Part shown: piece by piece, positions 8,479 to 16,882 of the stretch
Numbering within the stretch: the first letter of the stretch is position 1
How the letters are laid out: every line of letters begins with the position of its first letter
Assembly (NCBI RefSeq): GCF_014649655.1
Contig: NZ_BMTL01000004.1
Span: 1 to 64,000 of the forward strand
Direction of reading: 5' to 3'
DNA from: Streptomyces humidus
GTDB taxonomy: Bacteria > Actinomycetota > Actinomycetes > Streptomycetales > Streptomycetaceae
Length of the DNA stretch: 64,000 nt
Notes under the pieces: generated by a model
The model's input: only the letters and a program-made list of their open reading frames with translations
Told to the model about the DNA's origin: nothing
Databases searched by the model: none
Made by a program: the position numbers and the translations under genes

Positions 8479-9180
8479 ATGGCGGAGACGGGCACGACCA
8501 CCCCGCGCGAGCGTTACCGGGCCCAGGTCCGCGCGGAGATCAAGCAGCGCGCGTGGGAGCAGATCGCCACGGCGGGGGCGTCCGGACTCTCCCTCAACGC
8601 GATCGCCAAGCAGATGGGGCTGAGCGGGCCCGCGCTGTACCGGTACTTCGCGGGACGGGACGAGCTGATCACCGAGCTCATCAGGGACGCGTACCGGAGC
8701 CTCGCCGACGCCTTCCGCGCGGCCTCGGCCGCGGGCGCCGGCCTCGCCGGTCTGGCGCGCACACTGCGCGCCTGGGCGCTGGACGACCCCCAGCGGTACT
8801 TCCTCGTCTACGGCACGCCGGTCCCGGGCTATCACGCGCCCGACGACGTCACCGCGCTCGCGTCGGAGATCATGGCGAGCCTGCTCGACGCGAGCGCCGA
8901 AGCGCCGTCCGACGGCCCGGCGGCCCCCTTCGCCGCACAGCTCGAGGGCCTCGGGCGGCAGTGGGCGGACGGCCACCCGGCCCCGCCCGCCGCCCTGCGC
9001 CGGGCCCTGGCGTTCTGGACCCGGCTGCACGGCGTCCTGTCCCTGGAGCTCGCGGGCCACTTCACCGGCATGGGCTTCGACCCCGCCCACCTCTTCACCG
9101 CGGAACTCACCACCCTCACCGACCCGTCCGACCCGTCCGACGCCATCGACCCGCCCGGCGGCCCCGACCGGTCCGGCTGA
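8479..9180 (+). CDS. TetR family transcriptional regulator
   Basis: A 233-residue regulator. The N-terminal TetR HTH (IKQRAWEQIATAGASGLSLN, then GLSGPALYRYFAGRDELI) lies at about 20-65; the rest is the ligand-binding domain with the WHG/TetR_C_33-like pattern. The ATG at 8479 follows GGAAGGCGG. The tail has a small DPSDPSD repeat. It is transcribed away from the oxidoreductase gene, with the inverted repeat at 8389-8405 between them. The likely role is autoregulation plus control of that gene. Confidence 0.9.
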   Translation: MAETGTTTPRERYRAQVRAEIKQRAWEQIATAGASGLSLNAIAKQMGLSGPALYRYFAGRDELITELIRDAYRSLADAFRAASAAGAGLAGLARTLRAWALDDPQRYFLVYGTPVPGYHAPDDVTALASEIMASLLDASAEAPSDGPAAPFAAQLEGLGRQWADGHPAPPAALRRALAFWTRLHGVLSLELAGHFTGMGFDPAHLFTAELTTLTDPSDPSDAIDPPGGPDRSG

Positions 9181-9260
9181 CCGGAGCGCGCCGACGTCCG
9201 GCGGCCGGCACGGATGTCCACGACAGGACCGGCGGAACGGCCCGCAACGCGGACGGGCCG

Positions 9261-9293
9261 GCCCGGAACGCGCCCGGAACGCGCCCGGAACGC
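9261..9293. repeat. Three tandem 11-bp repeats
   Basis: GCCCGGAACGC is repeated three times without mismatch (9261-9271, 9272-9282, 9283-9293), directly before a convergent terminator hairpin. It is probably a slippage product in noncoding DNA. Confidence 0.8.
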
Positions 9294-9294
9294 G

Positions 9295-9343
9295 CCCGAG
9301 GGCGGCGTACGCCGACGCGGTGTCGGGGTACGCCGCCCTCGGG
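9295..9343. terminator. 16-bp bidirectional terminator hairpin
   Basis: CCCGAGGGCGGCGTAC at 9295-9310 pairs exactly with 9328-9343; the loop can extend pairing through CCGAC/GTCGG. It lies between the converging TetR and ABC permease genes. Confidence 0.8.
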
Positions 9344-9365
9344 CGGAGCGTTCGCGGGCCCTGCG

Positions 9366-10193
9366 TCACTCCGGGTCGCGGGAGAACTGCGCCGTCGACC
9401 AGCGGTAGCCGAGCGCGGTCAGGCCGACGCACCACGCGACCGCCAGCCACCCGTTGTGGCCGATCCCGGTGCCGAGCAGCAGCCCCCGCAGGGTCTCGAT
9501 GGCGGGCGTGAAGGGCTGGTACTCGGCGATCGGCTGGAACCAGCCCGGCATGGTGTCGGCCGGGATGAAGGCGCTGGAGATGAGCGGCAGCAGGACCAGC
9601 GGCTGGGCGCTGTTGGCGGCCGCCTCGGCGTTCGGGCTGGCCAGGCCCATGCCGACCGCGATCCAGGTGAGCGCCAGCGCGAACATCACGAGCAGCCCGA
9701 ACGCGGCCAGCCACTCCACGGCCGTGGCGTCGGTGGAGCGGAAGCCGATGGCCACGGCGACGGCCCCGACCACCACCACGCCGGCGACGCACTGCAGCAC
9801 GCTGCCGACCACATGCCCGACGAGCACCGACCCGCGGTGGATCGCCATCGTGCGGAAGCGGGCGATGACGCCCTCGTTCATGTCGGTGGCGACGGACACC
9901 GCGGCCCCGATCACGGTGCCGCCGACGGTCAGCATCAGAACGCCCGGGACGATGTAGGCGACGTAGTCGGAGCGGCCGGCGCCGCCGATGCCCGCGCTCA
10001 TCACGCCGCCGAAGACGTAGACGAAGAGCAGCAGCAGCACGACCGGCGTGAGCAGCAGGTTCAGGGTGAGGGACGGGTAGCGCCGCGCGTGCAGCAGGTT
10101 GCGCCGCAGCATCGTCCGCGAGTCGCGTACGACGAGGGAGAGCCGGGTCGGGGAGGGCCGGGTCGGGCGGGCGGGGGCCAGGGGGACGCTCAT
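9366..10193 (-). CDS. ABC-2 type exporter permease (DrrB-like)
   Basis: A 275-residue permease with six predicted membrane segments, including one near residues 45-65 (LNLLLTPVVLLLLFVYVFGG) and the ABC2 membrane signature around PLVLLPLISSAFIPADTMPG (about 200-219). Its ATG overlaps the ATPase stop by four bases, so the pair is translationally coupled. DrrA/DrrB-type exporters pump drugs, antibiotics or lipids. The substrate here is unknown. Confidence 0.9.
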   Translation of the reverse strand: MSVPLAPARPTRPSPTRLSLVVRDSRTMLRRNLLHARRYPSLTLNLLLTPVVLLLLFVYVFGGVMSAGIGGAGRSDYVAYIVPGVLMLTVGGTVIGAAVSVATDMNEGVIARFRTMAIHRGSVLVGHVVGSVLQCVAGVVVVGAVAVAIGFRSTDATAVEWLAAFGLLVMFALALTWIAVGMGLASPNAEAAANSAQPLVLLPLISSAFIPADTMPGWFQPIAEYQPFTPAIETLRGLLLGTGIGHNGWLAVAWCVGLTALGYRWSTAQFSRDPE

Positions 10194-11152
10194 CGGACGG
10201 ACTCCTTGGACTGGTGGGGAAGGCCGGCGCCGCCGGTCAGGGCGAAGAACACGTCGTCGAGGTCGGGGGTGTGCACGGTCAGCTCGTCCGCCTCGACGCC
10301 GACGCGGTCGAGGCGGTCCAGGACGGAGCGCAGCTCGCGCTGGCTGCCGTCGCTGGGGATCCGCAGCGCCAGCGCCTCGTCGTCCCCGGTGACCTCGCCC
10401 AGGGCGGAGGCGGCGCTCCGGTACGCGGCCGGGTCGGAGAAGCGGAGCCGCACGTGCCCGCCGGGGATCAGCCGCTTGAGCTCCTCGGCGGTGCCCTCGG
10501 CGGCGATCCTGCCGCCGTCGAGGACGGCGATGCGGTGGGCGAGCTGGTCGGCCTCCTCCAGGTACTGGGTGGTGAGGAAGACGGTCACGCCGCCCGTGAC
10601 CAGCTCGCGGATGATCTGCCACATGGTGTGCCGGGAGCGCGGGTCCAGGCCGGTGGTGGGCTCGTCGAGGAAGATGATCCGCGGGTCGCCGACCAGGGTC
10701 ATGGCAATGTCGAGACGGCGCTTCATGCCGCCGGAGTAGGTGGAGGCGGGCTTCTTCGCGGCCTCCACCAGGTCGAAGCGCTCCAGCAGCCCGGCGGCGA
10801 CCCGCCGCCCCTCTTTCCTCGGCAGGTGGTGCAGGTCCGCCATGAGGAGCATGTTCTCCTCGCCGGTGATCAGCCCGTCGACGGCGGAGAACTGCCCGGT
10901 GACGCCGATCGCGGCACGGACCGCCTGCGGATCGGCGGCGAGGTCGTGACCTCCGACGCGGATCTCGCCGGAGGCGGGGTCGGGGGAGACGAGCGTGGAG
11001 AGGATCTTGACGGCGGTGGTCTTGCCGGCCCCGTTCGGGCCGAGCAGGGCGAAGATCGTCCCTTCGGCGACGGCCAGGTCGACGCCGTCCAGCACGGCCT
11101 TGTCGCCGTAGGACTTGCGCAGCCCGTTCGCCGCGATGGCCAGGTCTGTCAC
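10190..11152 (-). CDS. ABC exporter ATP-binding protein (DrrA-like)
   Basis: A 320-residue ATPase from a GTG start with AAGGAG upstream. Walker A GPNGAGKTT is near residue 38, signature YSGGMKRRL near 139, Walker B IIFLDEPTTGLDP near 159, and the H-loop lies in VFLTTQYLEEADQLA. The C-terminal 100 residues match the DrrA-type DUF4162 extension. It energises the coupled permease downstream. Together with the DUF4097 gene and the divergent regulator it forms an inducible export locus. Confidence 0.93.
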   Translation of the reverse strand: MTDLAIAANGLRKSYGDKAVLDGVDLAVAEGTIFALLGPNGAGKTTAVKILSTLVSPDPASGEIRVGGHDLAADPQAVRAAIGVTGQFSAVDGLITGEENMLLMADLHHLPRKEGRRVAAGLLERFDLVEAAKKPASTYSGGMKRRLDIAMTLVGDPRIIFLDEPTTGLDPRSRHTMWQIIRELVTGGVTVFLTTQYLEEADQLAHRIAVLDGGRIAAEGTAEELKRLIPGGHVRLRFSDPAAYRSAASALGEVTGDDEALALRIPSDGSQRELRSVLDRLDRVGVEADELTVHTPDLDDVFFALTGGAGLPHQSKESVR

Positions 11153-11178
11153 GAGGGTTCTCCTTCAGGAATTACGGG

Positions 11179-11222
11179 TCGGGTCTGCAGGTCGGGTCTG
11201 CGGGTCAGGTCTGCGCGTCGGC
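11179..11222. repeat. Degenerate 13-bp tandem repeats
   Basis: About three copies of a GGTCGGGTCTGCG-like unit lie between the ABC ATPase and DUF4097 genes. The spacing suggests slippage; no hairpin or promoter is evident. Confidence 0.6.
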
Positions 11223-11274
11223 GCTTCGGGTCGGGGATCACAGGCGCGAGGAGCGGGGGGCTCGGAGCGGTGGT

Positions 11275-11943
11275 TCAGAGGCTGCGGGCGGTGATGTCGC
11301 CGTAGGCGGTGGTCGCGTGGATGTGCAGGGCGGCGGCGCCGTCGGCGTTGCGCAGCGCGTTGTGGACGCGGCCGAGGCCGGTGCCGGCGTCCAGGGCCGC
11401 GGAGACGCCGCGGGCGGCGCCGACCGAGATACCGCCCGCCTCGGTCCGCAGCGTGACCGTGCCGCGCACGGCCTCGGCGACGCTGATGTCGCCCTTCTGG
11501 GTGCTGATCTCCGCGGGGCCGCCGAGCCGGCCGACGGTGACGTCGCCCGCCATGAGGACGAGGCGGGCGCTCGCGGTCTCGTCGAGCTTGACCGTGCCCT
11601 GCGCGCCCTCGAAGGCGACGTCGCCGAGCCGTCCGACGCCGCGGAGTTCGCCGCTCGCGGTCCTGGCCTCGACGTTCGAGCCGGCGGGCAGCTGGACGGT
11701 CACCTCGACGGCCCCGGAGCCGCCGAGGATCCGGCTCTTCGCCGGGGCGGCCTCGATGCGCAGGACGCCGTCGGCGTAGGCCACGGCGATGCGCTCGGCC
11801 GCCTTGACGTCACTGCCGTTCGAGGCGTTCGCGGGCAGGACCTCGACCGTGCTGTCGGACCGGTCGGCGGCGATGAACCGGATGCGTCCGGCGGGGACGT
11901 CGAGGACGGCGGACACCGGGGCGGGGGTGGCGAACTTCTGCAT
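11275..11943 (-). CDS. DUF4097 family beta-strand repeat protein
   Basis: A 222-residue protein made almost entirely of short beta-strand repeats (GDISVAEAVRGTVTLRTEAG, GDVAFEGAQGTVKLDET and similar). This is the pattern of DUF4097, a right-handed beta-helix family also called putative adhesin. There is no signal peptide, so it is probably cytoplasmic. In Streptomyces this family commonly sits in operons with ABC exporters and MarR/GbsR regulators, as here. The regulator is divergent and the exporter directly downstream. The biochemical role is unknown. Confidence 0.85.
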   Translation of the reverse strand: MQKFATPAPVSAVLDVPAGRIRFIAADRSDSTVEVLPANASNGSDVKAAERIAVAYADGVLRIEAAPAKSRILGGSGAVEVTVQLPAGSNVEARTASGELRGVGRLGDVAFEGAQGTVKLDETASARLVLMAGDVTVGRLGGPAEISTQKGDISVAEAVRGTVTLRTEAGGISVGAARGVSAALDAGTGLGRVHNALRNADGAAALHIHATTAYGDITARSL

Positions 11944-11987
11944 CGTTCTCTCCTCTGGCGACGACTGTTTCCGACAGAGGAAAAGCT

Positions 11988-12120
11988 ACGTTGCGTTCAC
12001 CGATCTCTCAATACATTTGTTGCGCTGGAGTTATATATGTGCAGCTCACATACTGCATTTCGTTGCAACCGTTCGGAATTCAACGCAACGGAGTGTCCGC
12101 GTTCGTTGCAATGGAATGGA
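11988..12120. promoter_or_regulatory. AT-rich divergent promoter region with five GTTGC elements
   Basis: This intergenic stretch is much less GC-rich than its surroundings. It carries five (C/T)GTTGC elements at 11989, 12019, 12061, 12085-12090 (inverted) and 12114. The elements at 12061-12066 and 12085-12090 form an inverted repeat CGTTGC-N18-GCAACG, and GTTGCAAC at 12062-12069 is itself palindromic. A likely operator array for the divergent regulator at 12179. Confidence 0.5.
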
Positions 12121-12178
12121 AGTGAACGCTATGCTGACGGCGTCACGGAGCGGGACACGGAGCACGAAGGAGACCCCG

Positions 12179-12904
12179 ATGCCGGGAGGCAGGCTCACCC
12201 AGCAGGAACGCCGGCAGATCGCGCTGGGACTGGCCGACGGCCTCGCCTACGCGGAGATCGCCAGGCGTCTCGACCGGCCGACCTCGACGATCACGCGCGA
12301 GGTGATGCGCAACGGCGGCCCCGCCTCCTACCGCGCCGACCTGGCCCACCGCGCGACCGAACGCCGCGCCCACCGGCGCAGGCCGGCCGCGCCCCAGGGT
12401 CCGGAAGCGCCCCCGCAGGCCCACGGGCGCGACCCGGAGGCCATGCGCGAGTACGAGGAGCTGTTCACCACCGTCCTCATCGGGTCGGGCACGCCCTCGA
12501 TGATGGCGCGGGTGCTGTCCTGTCTCACCCTCACCGACGCGGGCAGCCTCACCGCCTCCGAGCTCGTCCAGCGTCTCCAGGTCAGCCCGGCGTCCGTGTC
12601 CAAGGCGATCGCGTTCCTGGAGACCCAGGGCCTGGTGCGCCGGGAACGCGACGAACGCCGCCGCGAGCGCTATGTCGTCGACGACGACATCTGGTACCGG
12701 TCCATGACGGCCACCTCCGAGTCCCTGCTCCAGATCGTCATGATCGCCCGGCAGGGCGTCGGCGTCCTCGGCCCGGGCACACCGGCCGCCGCGCGCCTGG
12801 AGAACATCGCCCGCTTCCTCGACTTCATCCGCGAGAGCACCCTCCGCGCCGCCGAACAGGCCCGCGAGATCCTCCACACCAAGGACACGGTGCCCCCGGC
12901 ATGA
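12179..12904 (+). CDS. Regulator with IS30-type HTH fused to a MarR/GbsR domain
   Basis: A 241-residue predicted transcription factor. The ATG at 12179 has GAAGGAG upstream; an earlier ATG at 12131 lacks one. Residues 6-46 (LTQQERRQIALGLADGLAYA, then STITREVMRNGG) match the HTH_38 DNA-binding domain of IS30 transposases. A basic, Pro-rich linker leads to a winged MarR/GbsR domain at about 92-170 (LTASELVQRLQVSPASVSKA, LVRRERDERRRERY) and a helical C-terminus. It is divergent from the DUF4097/ABC exporter operon and is probably its repressor, acting through the GTTGC elements. The two DNA-binding modules may explain the extended operator. Confidence 0.85.
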   Translation: MPGGRLTQQERRQIALGLADGLAYAEIARRLDRPTSTITREVMRNGGPASYRADLAHRATERRAHRRRPAAPQGPEAPPQAHGRDPEAMREYEELFTTVLIGSGTPSMMARVLSCLTLTDAGSLTASELVQRLQVSPASVSKAIAFLETQGLVRRERDERRRERYVVDDDIWYRSMTATSESLLQIVMIARQGVGVLGPGTPAAARLENIARFLDFIRESTLRAAEQAREILHTKDTVPPA

Positions 12905-12916
12905 GCACGGCACGGC

Positions 12917-12947
12917 GAAGGCCCGGGTCCCCGTGCCCCGGGCCTTC
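12917..12947 (+). terminator. 11-bp terminator hairpin after the regulator
   Basis: GAAGGCCCGGG at 12917-12927 pairs with 12937-12947 around a nine-base loop, 13 bases after the stop codon. Confidence 0.8.
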
Positions 12948-13031
12948 GTCGTGCTCGTCGTGCTCGTCGTGCTCGTCGTGCTCGTCGTGCTCGTCGTGCT
13001 CGTCGTGCTCGTCGTGCTCGTCGTGCTCGTC
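12947..13031. repeat. 9-bp tandem repeat, about nine copies
   Basis: The unit GTGCTCGTC is repeated without interruption across about 85 bases, directly after the terminator hairpin and before the convergent pectate lyase stop. It is noncoding on the evidence of context; length probably varies between strains. Confidence 0.9.
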
Positions 13032-13062
13032 AGCTCACCGGCTCACTGGCCGCCGGAACCGG

Positions 13063-14295
13063 TCACAAGGTCACCTGCCTGCCCCCCAGCGTCACGACGA
13101 GACGGCCGTCCGAGGCGAAGGACCAGCGGAGGGCGCCCGCGTACGAGGCGCACCGCGAACCGTTCGTGCCCTTCCAGAACTGGTTGGTGGAGTCGGCGTT
13201 GCCGATGGTCTTGTCGTTCGAGCCGCTCACCGAGAAGCGGCAGGAGGTGTTGGAGCGGAAGACCGACGTCCCGGCGTCCCACGAGTAGTTGCGCTGGGCG
13301 TTGTCGATGCTCAGGTTGTTCGACACCGCCATGGAGCCCGGGTTGCTGTTGTAGGTGAACCCGTGCTTGCCGTTGTGGAAGGCGATGCTGCGCCGGACGA
13401 CGTGGTTGACGGCGATGTCGTCGCCGCCCAGCTTGTAGCCGTTGCGGTCGCCGTTGGAGTTCACGGTCCCGTCGGACAGCGTGCCGTTGTCGTAGGACAG
13501 GGAGTCCTCGATGGTCACCGGGCCGATCGGGCCGGTGTCCTTCTTGGTGTAGAGGTCCCAGCCGTCGTCGATGTTGTTGTGCGAGACGGCGTAGCGGAAG
13601 ACGTTGCCGGCGCCGGTGGTGAGCTTGGCGGCGAAGCCGTCGGCGTCCTCGCCGTCGGAGTCGGCGTTGTCGTGCGACTCGGCGCTCAGGATCAGGTTGC
13701 CGGCCGGCCACTGGCTGCTCGGCGTGGTGGAGGCGATCCGGCCGAGCTGCAGCCCCGTGTCGCGGTTGTACGCCGTCACCGTGCGCTCGATGACGCTGTT
13801 GCTGCCGCCGACGTAGATCCCGTTGTCCCCGGCGTGCTGGACGCTGATGCCGTACACGTGCCAGTACGACCCGAAGAGCTGCAGCCCGCGGTTGGACGGG
13901 CTCTCGCTCTGCGCGGAGAAGTCGAGGACCGGCGTCTCGCCGGGGTACGCGGACAGGGTGGTGCGGGCGGCGGAGGTGCCGTTGCTGGTCTGCGGGACCG
14001 TGACGGTGGACGCGTAGCGGTACGTCCCGCCGCGCAGGTAGATCGTCCCGCCCGCGGCCACCCGGCCGATCGCCGAGGTGAGCGTGGTCGGCGCGGACTG
14101 GGTGCCGGCCGCGCCGTCGGTCCCGGTCGGCGAGACGTAGATCGCCCCGGCGGCGGCCGACGGAGCTGTGCCGGTCAGGGAGGTCTCCGCCGCGTAGCGG
14201 ACGGGGGCGGCCTGGGCCATGGTGCCGGACAGAGCGACGAGCGTGCCGGTCACCAGGCTGACGCCGGCCATGAGGGATTTCAGCTGCATGTTCAT
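13063..14295 (-). CDS. Secreted pectate lyase, PL9-like parallel beta-helix
   Basis: A 410-residue exported enzyme. A Sec signal peptide spans residues 1-29 (cleavage after AQA). IYVSPTGTDGAAGTQSAPTT is the usual strand-one motif of right-handed beta-helix proteins. The PL9 active-site region is present: DADGFAAKLTTGAGN (about 217-231) and NNIDDGWDLYTKKD (about 240-253), with Asp residues for calcium and Lys as candidate base. It should cleave polygalacturonate by beta-elimination outside the cell. A GAAAGCGCTTTC palindrome just upstream suggests control by a LacI-family sugar repressor. Confidence 0.85.
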   Translation of the reverse strand: MNMQLKSLMAGVSLVTGTLVALSGTMAQAAPVRYAAETSLTGTAPSAAAGAIYVSPTGTDGAAGTQSAPTTLTSAIGRVAAGGTIYLRGGTYRYASTVTVPQTSNGTSAARTTLSAYPGETPVLDFSAQSESPSNRGLQLFGSYWHVYGISVQHAGDNGIYVGGSNSVIERTVTAYNRDTGLQLGRIASTTPSSQWPAGNLILSAESHDNADSDGEDADGFAAKLTTGAGNVFRYAVSHNNIDDGWDLYTKKDTGPIGPVTIEDSLSYDNGTLSDGTVNSNGDRNGYKLGGDDIAVNHVVRRSIAFHNGKHGFTYNSNPGSMAVSNNLSIDNAQRNYSWDAGTSVFRSNTSCRFSVSGSNDKTIGNADSTNQFWKGTNGSRCASYAGALRWSFASDGRLVVTLGGRQVTL

Positions 14296-14331
14296 CTCCA
14301 GGAACGGGTCGCGTACGGGTCGGCCGAACTG

Positions 14332-14343
14332 GAAAGCGCTTTC
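14332..14343. promoter_or_regulatory. LacI-family operator palindrome
   Basis: GAAAGCGCTTTC is a perfect 12-base palindrome with a central CG, the form typical of LacI/GalR-family operators. It lies 37 bases upstream of the pectate lyase start, where a repressor would block transcription. Confidence 0.6.
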
Positions 14344-14586
14344 TCCCGGAAGTTAGGGGCCTGATATGACCCCGTCAAGAGTCGCGTACTTGTTTTCTGT
14401 TCACATAGATGGACGCGCACCGAGGCGTCCCCAGGGCCCTCAAGGGATCCGTACAGGAGCCTCACACGGACTGCACGCAGTCTCGCGAATGACTGGTTAG
14501 CGTGACGGCCGTTCGATCCCGCGTGCGAACGTGACCAGGTCGCGGCCCCCGGCGGGGTGTCGGCACGTCAACTCAGGAAGACCGCA

Positions 14587-15618
14587 ATGGACTACTGCTC
14601 CTCGTGTCGTCGGCATCTCAACGGCGCCCTGGTGTGTCCCGGCTGCGGGGCCTACGCCCCGGACATCGCTCCGGTCACGGCCTACGGCCGCGCCGCCCCG
14701 GCCCGCATCGCGCAACCGGCCTACACGACCACGTACACGGACCCCACGCCGTGGCCGGAGCCCGCACGCGACCCGGCACCCGCCGCCTCGTCCGCCTCGT
14801 CCGCCTCCTCCGTCACGTCGTCGCCTGCCGCCTCGTCCGGACCGTCGTCGCGCGCCGCCCTGCCCGTCGCGTCGCCCTACGCCGCGTCCGGCCCGTCGTC
14901 CGTCGCGTCCTTCGGGCCGGGGAGCCCGCCCTCCGTGGAGCCGGCGCCGGCCGCGCCGCGGGGGCGGGCCGCACGACGGCGGCAGCTGGCCCGCTGGAAG
15001 AAGCACCAGCGCCGGGCCGTCGTCGCGACCGCCGTCGCCCTCGTCGGCGGCGGGCTGACCGTCGCCGCGCTGGACCGGCAGGGCGGCGACCGGACGCAGG
15101 CGGCCGCCGCGCCGGAGATCCCCACCTCGTCGGGCGGGGAGGAACCCGCGTCCGACCACACCCGCCCCACGACGACCCGGTCCGACGCCCACCGGCCCGC
15201 CCACTCCGCCGTCGCGTCGCAGTCGCCGTCGACCGAACTCGGCGAGCGCTCCACGCCGTCGGACACCCGTCCGGACACCGCCGCCGGCCCGCCCCGGACC
15301 CGCACGACGCGGCAGTCCGCCTCGAGGCAGGGGGCGGGCTCCTCGTCCTACGGCGCCGCCACCGCTCCCGGCGGCTCGACCGGACAGCAGTCCTCCGCGT
15401 CGAACACGTCGTCGGGGTCGTCCGGGTCGTCCGCGAACGCCGGGACGGGCGCGTCGACCTCGACCTCTACCTCGCCGTCGTCGGACTCGGCCTCCCCGTC
15501 GACCTCCGGCTCCGGTTCGAGCACCGGCTCGGGTACGTCGTCGTCCCAGACGAGCCCCGCGCCGGCCACCACCTCTCCGTCCGGGGTCTGTCTGCTGGGC
15601 CTGCTCTGCCTGGGCTGA
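14587..15618 (+). CDS. SCO2400 family zinc-ribbon membrane protein
   Basis: A 343-residue protein. The N-terminus (MDYCSSCRRHLNG, then CPGCG) is a two-CxxC zinc ribbon typical of the SCO2400 family. A Pro/Ala/Ser-rich linker leads to a single membrane helix at about 147-168 (AVVATAVALVGGGLTVAAL). A long Ser/Thr-rich outer region follows, and it ends with the short hydrophobic, Cys-containing GVCLLGLLCLG. Start chosen for AGGAAG upstream of the ATG. Topology should place the ribbon in the cytoplasm. Function unknown. The same plan of ribbon, disordered linker and TM recurs in the CIS-linked protein at 41408. Confidence 0.8.
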   Translation: MDYCSSCRRHLNGALVCPGCGAYAPDIAPVTAYGRAAPARIAQPAYTTTYTDPTPWPEPARDPAPAASSASSASSVTSSPAASSGPSSRAALPVASPYAASGPSSVASFGPGSPPSVEPAPAAPRGRAARRRQLARWKKHQRRAVVATAVALVGGGLTVAALDRQGGDRTQAAAAPEIPTSSGGEEPASDHTRPTTTRSDAHRPAHSAVASQSPSTELGERSTPSDTRPDTAAGPPRTRTTRQSASRQGAGSSSYGAATAPGGSTGQQSSASNTSSGSSGSSANAGTGASTSTSTSPSSDSASPSTSGSGSSTGSGTSSSQTSPAPATTSPSGVCLLGLLCLG

Positions 15619-15628
15619 ACCGGCCGTC

Positions 15629-15652
15629 GCCGAGCCCGCGGGCGGGCTCGGC
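15629..15652 (+). terminator. 10-bp terminator hairpin after the SCO2400-family gene
   Basis: GCCGAGCCCG at 15629-15638 pairs exactly with 15643-15652 around a four-base loop, ten bases past the stop codon. Confidence 0.75.
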
Positions 15653-15714
15653 CAGGTCCGTGAGTCGCACCGGAACTTATCCGGTCGGCCGGTAGTTTCT
15701 ACGTTGCTGTAGAT

Positions 15715-15739
15715 GTATCCGCACCCGTGGTGCGGATAC
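15715..15739 (+). promoter_or_regulatory. 11-bp hairpin in the TerB gene leader
   Basis: GTATCCGCACC at 15715-15725 pairs perfectly with 15729-15739 around a three-base loop, 28 bases before the terB-like start. It could stabilise the 5' end of the message or be a protein-binding palindrome. Confidence 0.5.
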
Positions 15740-15767
15740 CGAACCGAACCGACCGTCTGGAGTTCTC

Positions 15768-16223
15768 ATGGCCCTGTGGGACCGCTTCAAGGAGTCCGCG
15801 TCCACGATGCAGACCCAGCTCATGGCGAAGAAGAACGACCTGAAGAGCGGCGCCTTCCGCGACGCGAGCATGGCGATGTGCGCCCTCGTCGCGGCGGCGG
15901 ACGGCACCGTCGACCCCGCCGAGCGCCGTCGGGTGGCCCAGCTGATCGCCACCAACGAGGTGCTGCAGAACTTCGACGCCACGGACCTCCAGCGGCGCTT
16001 CGACGACAACCTGGACAAGCTGACCGCCGACTTCGACTTCGGCAAGGTGAGCGTGCTGCAGGAGATCGCCAAGGCGAAGAAGAAGCCCGCCGAGGCCCGC
16101 GCCGTCGTGCAGATCGGCATCGTGATCGGCGGCGCCGACGGCGACTTCGACAAGACCGAGCAGGCCGTGGTGCGCGAGGCGTGCTTCACCCTCGATCTGC
16201 CGCCGCACGAGTTCGACCTCTGA
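15768..16223 (+). CDS. TerB family protein
   Basis: A 151-residue, all-helical protein of the TerB superfamily. Two acidic loops that can bind metal in TerB are visible: ALVAAADGTVDPAERR (about 42-57) and IVIGGADGDFDKTEQA (about 120-135). No other ter genes are adjacent. Streptomyces usually carries such stand-alone TerB proteins in addition to ter clusters. The family is tied to tellurite resistance and calcium-linked stress responses, but the molecular role is not established. The start has GGAG upstream. Confidence 0.88.
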   Translation: MALWDRFKESASTMQTQLMAKKNDLKSGAFRDASMAMCALVAAADGTVDPAERRRVAQLIATNEVLQNFDATDLQRRFDDNLDKLTADFDFGKVSVLQEIAKAKKKPAEARAVVQIGIVIGGADGDFDKTEQAVVREACFTLDLPPHEFDL

Positions 16224-16353
16224 TCTTTCCCGGCCGGCCGGCGGGGCTCGTCCGGATGGGCCGACGGGCCCGCGGTGCGGGAGGGCCCCACGCGCGCTCC
16301 CGCACCCCCGGCCGCCTCAGGGCCGGGCGGCCGGGCGGAGTCGGCCGGACCGG

Positions 16354-16734
16354 TCAGCCCGCGTCCGTCAGTCCGGTCGCGTCCGTCAGTCCGGTCGCGC
16401 GGCCGTGCTCGTCCCAGCGGACCTCCAGGACGCGGACGACGGCCTCGCGGTCGAGCGGACCGAAGACGTGCGGGAACAGGGTGTCCCCCGCGACACCGGG
16501 CGGCGGCGCCGGGTCCGCCGCCTCCCACGCGCACCGCGCGGTGAGCCGCGCCTCGTCCAGGACGAGCGCCAGCAGCGGCCGGGGCGCGGTGCGGTAGAAG
16601 GCGTCGGCGATCGTGAGCGTGGTCTCCTCGTCGGGCGAGCAGTGCACGAACCCGTCCTGCGCGAGGGAGACCGGCGCGTAGGGCCGGCTGGGGTCGGCGC
16701 TCCACTCGTCGAGGGGTACGACGTGATAGATCAT
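16354..16734 (-). CDS. DUF952 family protein
   Basis: A 126-residue cytoplasmic protein. MIYHVVPLDEW, QDGFVHCSPDE and the closing LFPHVFGPLDREAV are the conserved blocks of DUF952, a glutathione-S-transferase-associated or stand-alone family of unknown activity. The C-terminus carries a direct duplication (GLTDATGLTDAG) encoded by an 18-base tandem repeat. The start faces the second cold-shock gene; the two are divergently transcribed. Confidence 0.85.
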   Translation of the reverse strand: MIYHVVPLDEWSADPSRPYAPVSLAQDGFVHCSPDEETTLTIADAFYRTAPRPLLALVLDEARLTARCAWEAADPAPPPGVAGDTLFPHVFGPLDREAVVRVLEVRWDEHGRATGLTDATGLTDAG

Positions 16735-16882
16735 GTTCCGGTGCTCCCGTGGACGTCCTGCCGGCCCCCCGCGCCTGCGGTCGGACACACCGGTCGGACG
16801 CGGTGTGCTCCTCGACACAGACTCCGCGTGCCGACCTGTGCTACCGTGATAAAAGTGGCAGTTTCGGTTACCAGAGGCTTTT

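Noticed and set aside
12947..13031. CRISPR-like array
   Set aside because: It is a pure 9-base tandem repeat with no spacers.
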